Assembly: GCF_030407765.1 (NCBI RefSeq)
Contig: NZ_JASDCU010000003.1
Coordinates: 1 to 64,000, forward strand
Origin: Microbacterium sp. APC 3901
GTDB taxonomy: Bacteria; Actinomycetota; Actinomycetes; Actinomycetales; Microbacteriaceae
DNA: 64,000 nucleotides
Direction: 5' to 3'
Both the position numbers and the translations under genes were made by a program. Under the pieces are notes generated by a model that saw nothing but the letters and a program-made list of their open reading frames with translations, had not been told where the DNA came from and did not search any database. Below are positions 37,055-46,174 of the stretch, piece by piece. Position 1 is the stretch's first letter. Every line of letters begins with the position of its first letter.

Positions 37055-38407
37055 TCAGCGCGGGAGACGACCCTCGTGGAACAGCGCCTCAGGGTCGGTG
37101 ATCGTGCGTACACGACGAAGGCGATCGATCGATGCCGTCTGGCCGCAGCGCTCCAGGGTCTGCCCAGGGACGAGGAATGTCGGTACGGTGTGGGGTGCCG
37201 CCGCCCTCGCCACAACATCGCTGAATCCCGCGATGCTCGCGCCGCCCGGCTCGCTGGGGACTCCCGGGAATACCGGAACCAACGCATGAAGCAACCATTC
37301 GACTCCCCGAAGAGTCGCGAACCCGGCTCGTCGCGGCCTCTCCAGAGCCCCGCCGAGCATGCGGATGTCGATGCCCATGATCGGCCACTGCTCCGGCTGC
37401 TCTCGGAACCGCATCAGCCCGTCGATCATGTCGTCGTCGAGCGATGAGAGCGCGGCCGACGCGCCGCGTCCGGGTGTCGGGTCAGTGGGCTCGCCGCTCG
37501 ACTCCGAGATGAGCCGGGGTGATGTGGGACCCGAGACCTCGCGCTGCACGGTGCCCGCCCGAACCAATGCGCTGACCAACAGCTCGGCCGGGCCGTTCGT
37601 CGACAGCGCCTGGACCGTGAAGAAGCTGCGACCGCGGATCTCTTCCGGAAGCTGCGGGACATCGGGCATACGCATCGAGTTCATGAACACGTTCAGCGAC
37701 GAGGGTGCATCGACGGCGAGGTCTCGGACCGCGCGCATCACGGCCGCGGCATCCCCCGCACCGAACGTGAGCTCTGCCCCCCACACGGCGGGTGCAGCCA
37801 CCAGGTCGATCTCGAGGGCTGTGACGATGCCCATGACCCCGCCGGCGCCCCGCAGCGCCCACATGAGATCGGGGTCGCTGTCATCGTCGACGCGCTCATG
37901 CTCGCCGTCGCTGCGCAGCATCCACACTGCGCGGAGGTTGTCCGACCCCAGCCCGGCGGTGCGACTGAACCACGAATGACCGCCGCAGAGGGTGTAGCCC
38001 GCGACGCTGACCACCGGGCTCGTTCCGGCCGGAGCGACCCAGCCGGTGCCGTCGAGCGCCTCGACCACAGCACCCCAGCGGACGCCACTGCCGACGCGCA
38101 CTGTTCCGGCTTCGAGGTCGACCTCGAGGTCGTCGAACGCGTCCATTCGCACGATCACGGCACCGGACAGGTCGCCGGACGCACCATGCCCGGTGGGTTG
38201 CACCGCGATCGTGACGCCCGCATCGCGCGCTGCCCGGACGAGCGTGCGCAGATCGCCGAGATCGGCTGGAACAGCGACTCCGGCCGGACGCTGCTCGATC
38301 GCGAGGTTCCACGGTCGACGGGCGTCGTCGAACCCCTGGTCTTCCGGAAGGAGGAGGGTTCCGCGAAGCGCGCGACGAGCAGCATCCAGCACCGACAGGT
38401 AGGCCAT
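37055..38407 (-). CDS. FAD-binding (PCMH-type) oxidoreductase
   Basis: 450 residues. The N-terminal PCMH domain binds FAD: VQPTGHGASGDLSGAVIV holds the Gly-His of the flavin-attachment region, and GYTLCGGHSWFSRTAGLGSDNL resembles the second block of berberine-bridge and glycolate-type oxidases. The C-terminal ITDPEALFHEGRLP is the reduced BBE motif. The substrate is unknown, perhaps a sugar or hydroxy acid. TACGGT (38419-38414) ends six bases before the ATG, which is chosen over a start 17 codons earlier. Confidence 0.87.
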   Translation of the reverse strand: MAYLSVLDAARRALRGTLLLPEDQGFDDARRPWNLAIEQRPAGVAVPADLGDLRTLVRAARDAGVTIAVQPTGHGASGDLSGAVIVRMDAFDDLEVDLEAGTVRVGSGVRWGAVVEALDGTGWVAPAGTSPVVSVAGYTLCGGHSWFSRTAGLGSDNLRAVWMLRSDGEHERVDDDSDPDLMWALRGAGGVMGIVTALEIDLVAAPAVWGAELTFGAGDAAAVMRAVRDLAVDAPSSLNVFMNSMRMPDVPQLPEEIRGRSFFTVQALSTNGPAELLVSALVRAGTVQREVSGPTSPRLISESSGEPTDPTPGRGASAALSSLDDDMIDGLMRFREQPEQWPIMGIDIRMLGGALERPRRAGFATLRGVEWLLHALVPVFPGVPSEPGGASIAGFSDVVARAAAPHTVPTFLVPGQTLERCGQTASIDRLRRVRTITDPEALFHEGRLPR

Positions 38408-38487
38408 GACGTCACCGTACGATGCCCGTCGGACATTGTCGATGGCGTCATGACCCACCGTGCGGCCCGTCTTCCGGGCTGCGGGCT

Positions 38488-39132
38488 CTACTCTCCGGCG
38501 AGACCGCCGAGCATGTGACCGAACGACCTGCCCTCTCCGAGATACGTCGCAGGGTCGTACGGGTCGGCGGCCGCAGCCACCTCGCGCTTCGCGATCGCCT
38601 CGGCCAGCTCGCGCGCACCCTTCTCGACGCGCTTCGCGAGTGGAGCGATGTCGTCTCCGCCACCGCCCCAGTCGCTGGATGCGGCGAAGACTCCGGTCGA
38701 GACCGCGTCGGCATGCAGATAGGCGAAGAGCGGTCGGATCGCGTAGTCGATCGCGAGAGAGTGCCGAGCCGTGCCGGCGTTCGCTCCGATCAGCACGGGC
38801 TTGCCGGTGAGCGCATCGGGGTCGAGCACGTCGATGAACGATTTGAACAGCCCGTTGTAGCTCGTCGAGAAGATCGGCGTGACGGCGATGAGTGCATCCG
38901 CCGAGACCACGGTGTTGATCGCAGACTCGAGAGCCGGCGGCGCGAATCCGGTGAGCAGGTTGTTGGTGATGTCGTGCGCGTAGTCGCGCAGCTCGATCAC
39001 GTCGACGTTCGCCTCGATGTCGTGACCGGCGAGGGCCTTCACGGTCTCGGCCGCGAGACGATCCGCGAGCATCCGGGTGGACGACGGATTCGAGAGCCCT
39101 GCAGACACGACAGCGATCCGACGAGTGGTCAT
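38488..39132 (-). CDS. NAD(P)H-dependent FMN reductase (CE1759-like)
   Basis: 214 residues of flavodoxin fold. The FMN phosphate loop is SAGLSNPSSTRMLAD and PIFSTSYNGLFKSFIDVL provides the flavin-stacking segment of SsuE/NADPH-FMN reductases. It probably supplies reduced flavin to the luciferase-like monooxygenase encoded one base upstream. That CE1759/CE1758-like pair is often found together in actinobacteria. Targeted substrate of the pair unknown. Confidence 0.88.
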   Translation of the reverse strand: MTTRRIAVVSAGLSNPSSTRMLADRLAAETVKALAGHDIEANVDVIELRDYAHDITNNLLTGFAPPALESAINTVVSADALIAVTPIFSTSYNGLFKSFIDVLDPDALTGKPVLIGANAGTARHSLAIDYAIRPLFAYLHADAVSTGVFAASSDWGGGGDDIAPLAKRVEKGARELAEAIAKREVAAAADPYDPATYLGEGRSFGHMLGGLAGE

Positions 39133-39133
39133 C

Positions 39134-40357
39134 TCAGGCTCCCTTCCGGCTGAGGCCGAACGCCGCCCCCGCCGGAGCGGGAGAGTCCTGGTAGGGCGAG
39201 TCGCCCGTCAGGTTGTCGCCGCGGTTGGCGCCAGGCCGGGCCTGACGAGTCGGACCGTCGCCGTACTCGGCCTTCACCCGTGCCACGTGAGTGGGGGCGT
39301 TCGGCACGCTCTCCGGACGGTCCTTCGCGAGTTCCTTGCGGAGCACCGGCACGACCTCGGAGCCGAGGATGTCGAGCTGCTCGAGCACGGTCTTCAGCGG
39401 CAGACCCGCGTGATCGATCAGGAACAGCTGGCGCTGGTAGTCGCCGTAGTGGTCGCGCATCGCGGCGTAGCGATCGATGACCTGCTGAGGCGAACCCACC
39501 GTCAGCGGAGTCATCTCGGTGAAGTCCTCCATGCTCGGTCCGTGACCGTACACGGGGGCGTTGTCGAAGTACGGGCGGAACTGGTTCACCGCATCCTGCG
39601 ACTTCGCCGCCATGAAGACCTGACCGCCGAGGCCGACGATCGCCTGCTCGGGCGTGCCGTGACCGTAGTGCGCGTAGCGTTGACGGTACAGCTCGATCAG
39701 GCGCTGGTAGTGCTCCTTGGGCCAGAAGATGTTGTTCGCGAAGAAGCCATCACCGTAATAGGCCGCCTGCTCCGCGATCTCCGGCGTGCGAATCGATCCG
39801 TGCCACACGAACGGTGCGACGCCGTCGAGGGGGCGCGGCGTCGAGGTGAAGCCCTGAAGCGGGGTGCGGAACTTGCCCTCCCAGTTCACGACGTCCTCAC
39901 GCCACAGCTTGTGCAGCAGTGCGTAGTTCTCGATCGCGAGCGGAAGACCCTGCCTGATGTCCTGACCGAACCAGGGGTAGACGGGCCCGGTGTTGCCGCG
40001 CCCGAGCATGAGATCCATGCGGCCGTCAGAGACGTGCTGCAGCATCGCGTACTCCTCGGCGATGCGCACGGGGTCGTTCGTGGTGATGAGAGTGGTCGAC
40101 GTCGAGACGATCAGACGCTCCGTCTGCGCCGCGAGTGCGGCGAGGAACGTCGTGGGACTCGACGACCAGAAGGGAGGGTTGTGGTGCTCACCGATCGCGA
40201 AGACGTCGAGACCGACCTCTTCGCTGTGCTTGGCGATCGCCAGCGTCGCCTTGATCCGCTCCTGTTCACTCGGCGTCTCACCGGTCGTCGGGTCGCGGGT
40301 GATGTCGCTGACCGACATGATGCCGAACTGCACCGGAACGCCTGCCTGCTCGCTCAT
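39134..40357 (-). CDS. Luciferase-like (LLM class) flavin-dependent monooxygenase, CE1758-like
   Basis: 407 residues. The bacterial-luciferase TIM-barrel blocks are evident: LDVFAIGEHHNPPFWSSSP, LIVSTSTTLITTNDPVRIAEEYAMLQHVSDGRMDLMLGRG. The C-terminal about 45 residues are Pro/Gly-rich and variable. It needs reduced flavin from the FMN reductase next door. The ATG at 40357 is chosen over one 12 codons earlier, because homology begins at VPVQFGIMSV. A 12-bp palindrome lies 45 bases upstream. Confidence 0.9.
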   Translation of the reverse strand: MSEQAGVPVQFGIMSVSDITRDPTTGETPSEQERIKATLAIAKHSEEVGLDVFAIGEHHNPPFWSSSPTTFLAALAAQTERLIVSTSTTLITTNDPVRIAEEYAMLQHVSDGRMDLMLGRGNTGPVYPWFGQDIRQGLPLAIENYALLHKLWREDVVNWEGKFRTPLQGFTSTPRPLDGVAPFVWHGSIRTPEIAEQAAYYGDGFFANNIFWPKEHYQRLIELYRQRYAHYGHGTPEQAIVGLGGQVFMAAKSQDAVNQFRPYFDNAPVYGHGPSMEDFTEMTPLTVGSPQQVIDRYAAMRDHYGDYQRQLFLIDHAGLPLKTVLEQLDILGSEVVPVLRKELAKDRPESVPNAPTHVARVKAEYGDGPTRQARPGANRGDNLTGDSPYQDSPAPAGAAFGLSRKGA

Positions 40358-40401
40358 GATTGCTCCGTCTTCTCCGAATCGGGTGCGTCGCATCCGATTC
40401 T

Positions 40402-40413
40402 ATTCATTTGAAT
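40402..40413. promoter_or_regulatory. Palindrome ATTCA-TT-TGAAT, candidate operator
   Basis: A/T-rich 5-bp inverted repeat in the 109-base gap between the divergent LLM monooxygenase and acyltransferase genes. Its base composition stands out in this GC-rich DNA, which suits a MarR- or TetR-type operator; no such regulator gene is adjacent. Confidence 0.4.
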
Positions 40414-40466
40414 GTATCTGAGTCAACGCGATGCGAGCAACTTTATTCCCCGAGTAGCCTCAGAGG

Positions 40467-41624
40467 ATGCACAGCGACGGAGCCGCCACGACGAACCCCG
40501 CCACCGGCTCGGTCCAGAAGCCCCGCAAGCGCGTCCCGTTCTGGGACAACGCCCGCTACGCCTGCATCGTCCTGGTGGTCCTCGGGCACGCGATCCAGCG
40601 TCTCACCTACGACTCGGACATCGCGCTCGCGTCCTACCTGGCCCTCTATGCCTTCCACATGCCGGCATTCGCGATCATCTCGGGGTACTTCTCGAAATCG
40701 GGGTCACCGACGCGAGTCCAGATGGCACGCGTGATCACCGACATCCTCCTCCCGTACGTCATCTTCGAGTTCCTGTGGACTCTCACGAAGTGGTTGGTCG
40801 AGGGACAGGCCGACCCGAACTTCACCAAGCCGTCGTGGACGCTGTGGTTCCTGCTCGCACTCGGCATCTTCCGCCTCGTGCTCCCTTATCTGGCACTCCT
40901 TCGATGGCCCCTGCTGTGGACGGTGATCATCTCGGTCGGCGTCGGCTATCTCCCCAACGTCGACAGCACGTTCTCGCTGTCGCGCACGCTCGGCCTGCTG
41001 CCGTTCTTCGCTCTGGGATGGTGGCTGCGCGAGCGCGATGTCGTCGCACGTCTGCGCCTGCTCGATGTCCGCCCGTGGTGGATCCGCGTCGCCGGCGTCG
41101 CCGTGCTCGGAACGGCCGGTTTCGCCGCCTGGCACTGGATCGATCTCTGGAAGGAGGTCGACCTGCGCCACTGGCTGTTCTACGAGGATGCGTATGCGGA
41201 TCTCGGCGGAGAGCAGTGGTGGGCCGGCGGGGTGCGCATCGCACTGATGCTGCTGGCGGTGATCCTCAGCGCCGCGTTCTTCGCTCTGATCCCGCGGGGC
41301 ACCTATTGGTGGACGCGATTCGGCCAGTACACGATGTACGTGTTCCTCCTGCACTCGTTCGTGCTCTACCCCTTCCGCGAGTCCGGCGTCCTACGCGACC
41401 TCGATCCGACGTGGCTGTGGCTGCCGCTCGTGACCCTGCTGTCGGTGGTGCTGGCCCTCGCTCTCGCGACGAAGCCCGTGCGCTGGCTCTTCCGTCCCCT
41501 GGTCGAGCCGCGTCCTCGATGGCTCTTCCGGGACCCCGAGCTCGCCCGACGCGAGGGCCACCGCAGCGACCCGACAGGATCCCGTCGGCCGCGCCCGGGG
41601 GCAGCGGCTAGCCTGAAAGAATGA
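40467..41624 (+). CDS. Acyltransferase family 3 membrane protein
   Basis: 385 residues, about ten transmembrane helices. The N-terminal RVPFWDNARYACIVLVVLGHAIQ holds the catalytic-type His of acyltransferase-3 proteins, and AFHMPAFAIISGYFSK is the second block. Members acetylate or succinylate cell-surface sugars, peptidoglycan or antibiotics. The C-terminal 45 residues are cytoplasmic and basic. TAGCCT (40455-40460) ends six bases before the ATG. It overlaps the serine hydrolase gene by an ATGA. Confidence 0.87.
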   Translation: MHSDGAATTNPATGSVQKPRKRVPFWDNARYACIVLVVLGHAIQRLTYDSDIALASYLALYAFHMPAFAIISGYFSKSGSPTRVQMARVITDILLPYVIFEFLWTLTKWLVEGQADPNFTKPSWTLWFLLALGIFRLVLPYLALLRWPLLWTVIISVGVGYLPNVDSTFSLSRTLGLLPFFALGWWLRERDVVARLRLLDVRPWWIRVAGVAVLGTAGFAAWHWIDLWKEVDLRHWLFYEDAYADLGGEQWWAGGVRIALMLLAVILSAAFFALIPRGTYWWTRFGQYTMYVFLLHSFVLYPFRESGVLRDLDPTWLWLPLVTLLSVVLALALATKPVRWLFRPLVEPRPRWLFRDPELARREGHRSDPTGSRRPRPGAAASLKE

Positions 41625-42487
41625 CCACAGCCGAGACGATCCGCGACCTCCTGGTGGCCCGTGCGGATGCGTCGGGTTTCGGGGCCCATGGGCTCCACGT
41701 GCTTGTGGGCGCCGACGTCGCGGAGCACCGGTGGACGGCTGACGTTCGCGAAGAGATCCACTCGGTGGCGAAGGGGGTGTGCGTCCTCGCTGCCGGGGTC
41801 GCCTCCGACGAGGGCCTCGTGTCGTTCGATGCTCCGATCGCCGAGTACGTCCCCGATGTCGCTCTCGGCGACGGCGTCGATCGGATCACGCTCCGACGAC
41901 TTCTCTCGATGTCGAGCGGGATCGATCTCGCCTGGTCCGAGACCATGATGACCGACTGGCCCGACCTCGCGACCGAGTTCCTCTCGCGCCCGTCACGTGG
42001 ACCGGTCTTCCAGTACTCGAATGCGAGCACCTACACGGCCATGGCTGTGCTGACGACACGAGTCGGCGGCGACATCGTCGACTACCTGCGTCCTCGACTG
42101 CTCGCGCCTCTCGGTCTCGATGACATCGAGTGGGAGCGCTGCCCGAACGGCCGCATCGTGGGCGGGAGCGGCATCGCACTGCGCACCGAGGAGATGGCAC
42201 GCCTCGGCCGCGTGATTCGCGACCGAGGCGAATGGGAGGGACATCGTCTCGTCTCGCCCGAAGTCATCGACGCGATGCATTCCGACTGGGTCACGGCGGG
42301 CCAGAACCCCGGCTACGAGCGCTACGCGCTGGCCGGATGGGATGGCCCCGGTTCCGTCTGGCGACTGCACGGCGCGTACGGGCAGCTGCTGATCTTCTGC
42401 GGCGATGCGGTCGTGACGATCACGGCCGATGACCACTTCGGCGCAGACGCCATGTCGGCGTTCGTGGCGGAGACGCTGAGCGCCTGA
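41621..42487 (+). CDS. Serine hydrolase, beta-lactamase/class C-like fold
   Basis: 288 residues. The S-x-x-K nucleophile motif is SVAK in EIHSVAKGVCVLA (about residues 47-50) and the Y-x-N motif is YSN in FQYSNASTYTAM. No signal peptide or transmembrane segment is visible, so it appears cytoplasmic; family members are esterases, D-aminopeptidases or penicillin-binding-like. Coupled to the acyltransferase gene, it may reverse or edit the acylation (inference). Confidence 0.87.
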   Translation: MTTAETIRDLLVARADASGFGAHGLHVLVGADVAEHRWTADVREEIHSVAKGVCVLAAGVASDEGLVSFDAPIAEYVPDVALGDGVDRITLRRLLSMSSGIDLAWSETMMTDWPDLATEFLSRPSRGPVFQYSNASTYTAMAVLTTRVGGDIVDYLRPRLLAPLGLDDIEWERCPNGRIVGGSGIALRTEEMARLGRVIRDRGEWEGHRLVSPEVIDAMHSDWVTAGQNPGYERYALAGWDGPGSVWRLHGAYGQLLIFCGDAVVTITADDHFGADAMSAFVAETLSA

Positions 42488-42510
42488 CCACCCGCCGCGG
42501 CCGTCAGGCG
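42481..42510. terminator. Inverted repeat spanning two convergent stop codons
   Basis: CGCCTGAC (42481-42488) pairs with GTCAGGCG (42503-42510), covering the stops of the serine hydrolase and efeB genes; the loop contains CCGCGG. Possible bidirectional terminator without a U-tract. Confidence 0.4.
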
Positions 42511-43817
42511 AAGAGCCCGGCGCCGACGTAGGATCCGGGCTTCGCGCCGGCAGGAACCGCCCAGATGCCCGAGCCGACGTGCCTGATGTACTCGTTCATC
42601 CGGTCGGTCGACAGCCGTCTCTGCAGCGAGACGAACTGCGCGGGATCGCGCTGATAGGACAGGAAGAAGAGTCCCGCGTCGAGGCGGCCGAGATCATTGT
42701 TGCCGTTGACGTAGTTGAACCCGCGACGGAGGATCCGGATGCCGTCGTTCTGGTCAGGATGCGCGAGACGCACGTGTGCGTTCCGGTCTATCGCCGAGGA
42801 TCCGAAGTCCGGTGCGGTGAACTCGTCGCCACCTGACAGCGGTGCCCCCTCGCCCTTGTCGCGCCCCACGATCACGTTCTGCTCCGAGAGTCGCACACGG
42901 TCCCAGGTCTCGATCAGCATCGCGATCTTCCGAGCGACGAGATATGATCCTCCTGCCATCCAACCGGGCTGATCTGCTCTCCCGACCCAGACACTCGCGT
43001 CGAGAGCGGCTGCGTCATCGGCGAGGATGTTCGCCGTGCCGTCCTTGAACCCGAACAGGTTCCGCGGCGTCGCCTGAGCGGAAGTCGTGCGAGAGGTCTT
43101 GCCGAATCCGAGCTGTGACCAGCGCAGCCGCGCGCGTCCGAAGGCGATGCGACTGAGGTTGCGTATCGCGTGCACCGCCACCTGCGGGTCATCTGCGCAC
43201 GCCTGGATGCAGAGATCGCCATGCGAAGACTGCGGGTCGAGGTCGTCCCCCAGGAACGCGGGAAGCCTCTCGAGCCTCTGCGGACGGTGCCCGGCGATTC
43301 CGTAGCGGTCGCCGTCTTCGTTCTCGAACAGGCTCGGGCCGAATCCGAAGGTGATCGTGAGACCGGCAGCCGGGAGGCCGAGAGCTTCACCGGTGTCGTC
43401 CGGCGGCACCTCGGCGTCACCTCCGACGGCGCCTGTCGCACTGACCTCGAGACCCTTGGTCATTCGCGACGCCGCATACGTCCAGTCCTGGAGCAGCGTG
43501 ATCAGGTCGTCTCGATCGGTTCGCGGCATCATGTCGAACGACGCGAAGTGCAGATGCTCCTGCACCGGAGTGGTGATCCCCGCCTGGTGCGCGCCGAAGA
43601 ACTCGTAGGCGACCGACGAGTCCGCATCGGCCCTGGCGCGGCCCAGGGCCACGCCACCCGCCAATCCGCCGCCCACTCCCACCGCGAGCGAGGCGACTCC
43701 CCCGCCGACCGCGAGGCCGAGGAGGCCGCGTCGGCTGAGGCCCGTGGAAGGGGATGGGGCTGCTGCCGGCTCCGGTGTGGAGTCGGCAGCAGCAGGATCC
43801 TTCGAGCGTCCGTACAC
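42504..43817 (-). CDS. efeB: Dyp-type heme peroxidase EfeB
   Basis: 437 residues. A Tat signal (SRRGLLGL, about 28-35, then a long hydrophobic Gly/Ala stretch to 58) exports the folded enzyme. The DyP motif GFKDG is at 256-260 and the axial-His region is NAHVRLAHPD. In EfeUOB systems the peroxidase oxidises Fe(II) or extracts iron from heme. The GTG at 43817 is chosen because it lies 22 bases after the efeO stop and carries AAGGGA upstream; the longer frame runs back into efeO. Confidence 0.93.
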   Translation of the reverse strand: MYGRSKDPAAADSTPEPAAAPSPSTGLSRRGLLGLAVGGGVASLAVGVGGGLAGGVALGRARADADSSVAYEFFGAHQAGITTPVQEHLHFASFDMMPRTDRDDLITLLQDWTYAASRMTKGLEVSATGAVGGDAEVPPDDTGEALGLPAAGLTITFGFGPSLFENEDGDRYGIAGHRPQRLERLPAFLGDDLDPQSSHGDLCIQACADDPQVAVHAIRNLSRIAFGRARLRWSQLGFGKTSRTTSAQATPRNLFGFKDGTANILADDAAALDASVWVGRADQPGWMAGGSYLVARKIAMLIETWDRVRLSEQNVIVGRDKGEGAPLSGGDEFTAPDFGSSAIDRNAHVRLAHPDQNDGIRILRRGFNYVNGNNDLGRLDAGLFFLSYQRDPAQFVSLQRRLSTDRMNEYIRHVGSGIWAVPAGAKPGSYVGAGLFA

Positions 43818-43839
43818 CTGCGAGATCGTCCCTTTCGAT

Positions 43840-45072
43840 TCAGTCGAGGACTGTGCCTGTGAGCTGCGACAGCGGCTCGGCGAGCGCGTTGATGAGGTCG
43901 GTGAACTCGCGCTTGTCTGCATCGGTCAGCTCGCTGTAGCCGATGAAGCCCTCGTCGAGAGAGCCGTGCGCCGCCAGCGACTCTTCGAGGGCCGCGTACC
44001 CGTCCTCGATCTCAGCCACGAGGGCAGCGCCGTCGTCGCCCTGCGCGGCGGCGAAGTCCTGCACGAGGGAGAACGCCATCTTGGAGCCCTCGACATTGGC
44101 GGCGAAGTCGTAGAGGTCCGTTCCGGACCACCAGTCCTCTTCGCCGGAGATCTTGCCGGTCGCGACCTCGTCGAGCAGCGCGATCGCACCGTTGGAGATC
44201 CCGCCGATGCCCTGGTCCTCGAGTGCCGCGGTGAAGTCATCGGAGTGCACATAGTCGTAGAGCTCCTGCACGTCTGCGAGCAGCTGGTCGCCGTAGCCGG
44301 CACGCTCCTCGGTCGTCGAGGGAGCCCAGTCCTGCCGCGCGGGCGTCTCGCCGTCAGCGTTGAGGGCATCCTCCGCCGGCACCCAGAGATCCTTCTCGAT
44401 GCGGTGGAAGCCGGTCCAGTCGAGCCCCTCTGCCACGGCGTCGACCTCGCGATAGTCGATTCGCGGGTCGAGCGTGCCGAGCGCCTCCGCAACGGGCTCT
44501 ATGCGCTCATAGAAAGCCCGGGTCTGCGGGAAGAGCGCGCGAGCGGCCTCGTCGTCCCCTGTCTCGTACGCGGCGACGAAGTCTTCGACGGAGGGGACCA
44601 GCTGTCCGACCTGGTCCTTCACGAATGCCGCGTACAGGCCGACCGCCTGCTGCTTCTGCTCCGAGTCCTCTCCCCCGACTTCCACCCGATCACCGGTCAC
44701 CGTGAACTCCGACTTGCCGACGCCCTCGCCGATCATCCCGGGTTTGCACAGCGTGAAGTACGTGCCGGGCTGCGCCACGACGGTGAGCGTGCGGGAGGCG
44801 GACGGCGCGATGTTCTCGACCTCGCCCACGATGCGCAGTCCGTCGTCCGCGAGCAGGTAGAACTCCGAGGTCTGTCCGCTGTCGTTCGTCACGTCGAACG
44901 TGAGCGTGCCGCTCTCGGCAGTCGCCGAGGAGACCGCGCACTCGGAGTCGGTCGATGAGACGTCGAACGCGGCGCCTGCTGCGACATCGCTCTTGGCGAC
45001 ACAGCCGCTGAGGAAGAGTGCGGCCGCGCCGGCGGCGGTGACAGCACCGAGGATTCGGCGAGAGGTGGTCAT
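43840..45072 (-). CDS. efeO: Iron uptake lipoprotein EfeO (cupredoxin plus M75)
   Basis: 410 residues. The lipobox LSGC gives acylated C24. An N-terminal cupredoxin-like domain (about 35-130) is followed by the M75 imelysin domain with the metal-binding H-x-x-E at H223-E226 (FHRIEKDLW). It binds iron outside the membrane and hands it to EfeU. The ATG overlaps the efeU stop (ATGA). Confidence 0.95.
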   Translation of the reverse strand: MTTSRRILGAVTAAGAAALFLSGCVAKSDVAAGAAFDVSSTDSECAVSSATAESGTLTFDVTNDSGQTSEFYLLADDGLRIVGEVENIAPSASRTLTVVAQPGTYFTLCKPGMIGEGVGKSEFTVTGDRVEVGGEDSEQKQQAVGLYAAFVKDQVGQLVPSVEDFVAAYETGDDEAARALFPQTRAFYERIEPVAEALGTLDPRIDYREVDAVAEGLDWTGFHRIEKDLWVPAEDALNADGETPARQDWAPSTTEERAGYGDQLLADVQELYDYVHSDDFTAALEDQGIGGISNGAIALLDEVATGKISGEEDWWSGTDLYDFAANVEGSKMAFSLVQDFAAAQGDDGAALVAEIEDGYAALEESLAAHGSLDEGFIGYSELTDADKREFTDLINALAEPLSQLTGTVLD

Positions 45073-46043
45073 GCTGCTCCTTGCTGGGTGAGAGTGGGGG
45101 TCGAGACGTCGCGGTCTGAGGACGTCGAGCGAGGCGCGCTCGGCCCACGGGCGCGCAACCCGCGGACGAAGAAGAATCCGACGACGAGGAGATAGACAGC
45201 CCATGCCGTGACCTGCAGCCATGTCATCCGCGGCATGAAGCCGACGGTCGCCTGCAGGACGGTGGCCCATGCCCCGTCCGGGGCGATGACGGCGGTCACA
45301 TCGAAGGCCCACCCGAATGGGAACGCCGCCCACCCGATGGCGACGGCACCGGTGAGCGCGTCGACGGGCGCCGCGGAGGTGAAGGGTCCGGGCAGGGCGC
45401 CTGCCTCCTGAAGATCCATGATCGCGTAGGCCAGCACGCCGGCGGCGACGATCACGAGGAAGCCGCTCGTCCAGGTGAAGAACCGGCGGAGGTCGAGTCG
45501 CACGGCACCGCGGGCGAGCAGCCATCCGATCGCGACGGCCGTGAGGAGCCCGAGCAGCGCCCCGAGCAGCGCGGAGGGGGCGTCTCCGAAGGACTGGACC
45601 ATCGACCACAGAAGCAGGGTCGTCTCGATCCCCTCTCTGGCCACGGAGATGAAGCCGATCGCGATCAGCGCCCAGAGGCCGCCATGCGTCAGAGCGCGAT
45701 CGAGTCCTCCTTCGAGCGTCGCCTTCATGGTGCGCCCGGCCCTCTGCATCCAGAAGATCATCCAGGTGACCATGCTTACGGCGAGCAGCGAGAGCAACCC
45801 GCCGATGAGCTCCTGCGCCTCGAACGTCAGCGAGTAGGCGCCGAACGTGAGCACCGCTCCGATGCCCAGGGAGAGAGTGATCGCAAGACCCACACCCGCC
45901 CAGAGCCGCGGCAGGGCATCGCTGCGACCGAGACGGCGGAGGTAGGCGACGAGGATGCCGACGACAAGAGCGGCTTCGAGGCCTTCGCGAAGGCCGATCA
46001 GGAACGTTGCGAGCACGGAACAGAGACTCTCTGAGAAGATCAC
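45069..46043 (-). CDS. efeU: Iron permease EfeU (Ftr1 family)
   Basis: 324 residues with seven predicted membrane helices. Two R-E-x-x-E iron-relay motifs are visible: R19-E20..E23 (REGLE) and R136-E137..E140 (REGIE), as in yeast Ftr1p and bacterial EfeU. The C-terminal about 30 residues are cytoplasmic. The start is a GTG at 46043; a second GTG nine codons later (VLATFLIG) is an alternative. It is the first gene of efeUOB. Confidence 0.93.
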   Translation of the reverse strand: MIFSESLCSVLATFLIGLREGLEAALVVGILVAYLRRLGRSDALPRLWAGVGLAITLSLGIGAVLTFGAYSLTFEAQELIGGLLSLLAVSMVTWMIFWMQRAGRTMKATLEGGLDRALTHGGLWALIAIGFISVAREGIETTLLLWSMVQSFGDAPSALLGALLGLLTAVAIGWLLARGAVRLDLRRFFTWTSGFLVIVAAGVLAYAIMDLQEAGALPGPFTSAAPVDALTGAVAIGWAAFPFGWAFDVTAVIAPDGAWATVLQATVGFMPRMTWLQVTAWAVYLLVVGFFFVRGLRARGPSAPRSTSSDRDVSTPTLTQQGAA

Positions 46044-46064
46044 TTAGGCAAGGCATCCCTTACC
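46044..46064 (-). promoter_or_regulatory. DtxR/IdeR-like iron box upstream of efeU
   Basis: Reading on the plus strand, TTAGGCAAGG-CAT-CCCTTACC matches the corynebacterial DtxR consensus at 13 of 19 positions and sits directly against the efeU start. Iron-dependent repression by a DtxR homologue is the simplest reading. Confidence 0.6.
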
Positions 46065-46174
46065 AAAGAGAGAGTAGCACCGGATCGCGGTCGCTCATGC
46101 ACGTGCGTGAGCCGGCGGGAGTAATGCGACGCAACACTCGACCGCGCATGTCACGACCGACTTACGCTCGATGC

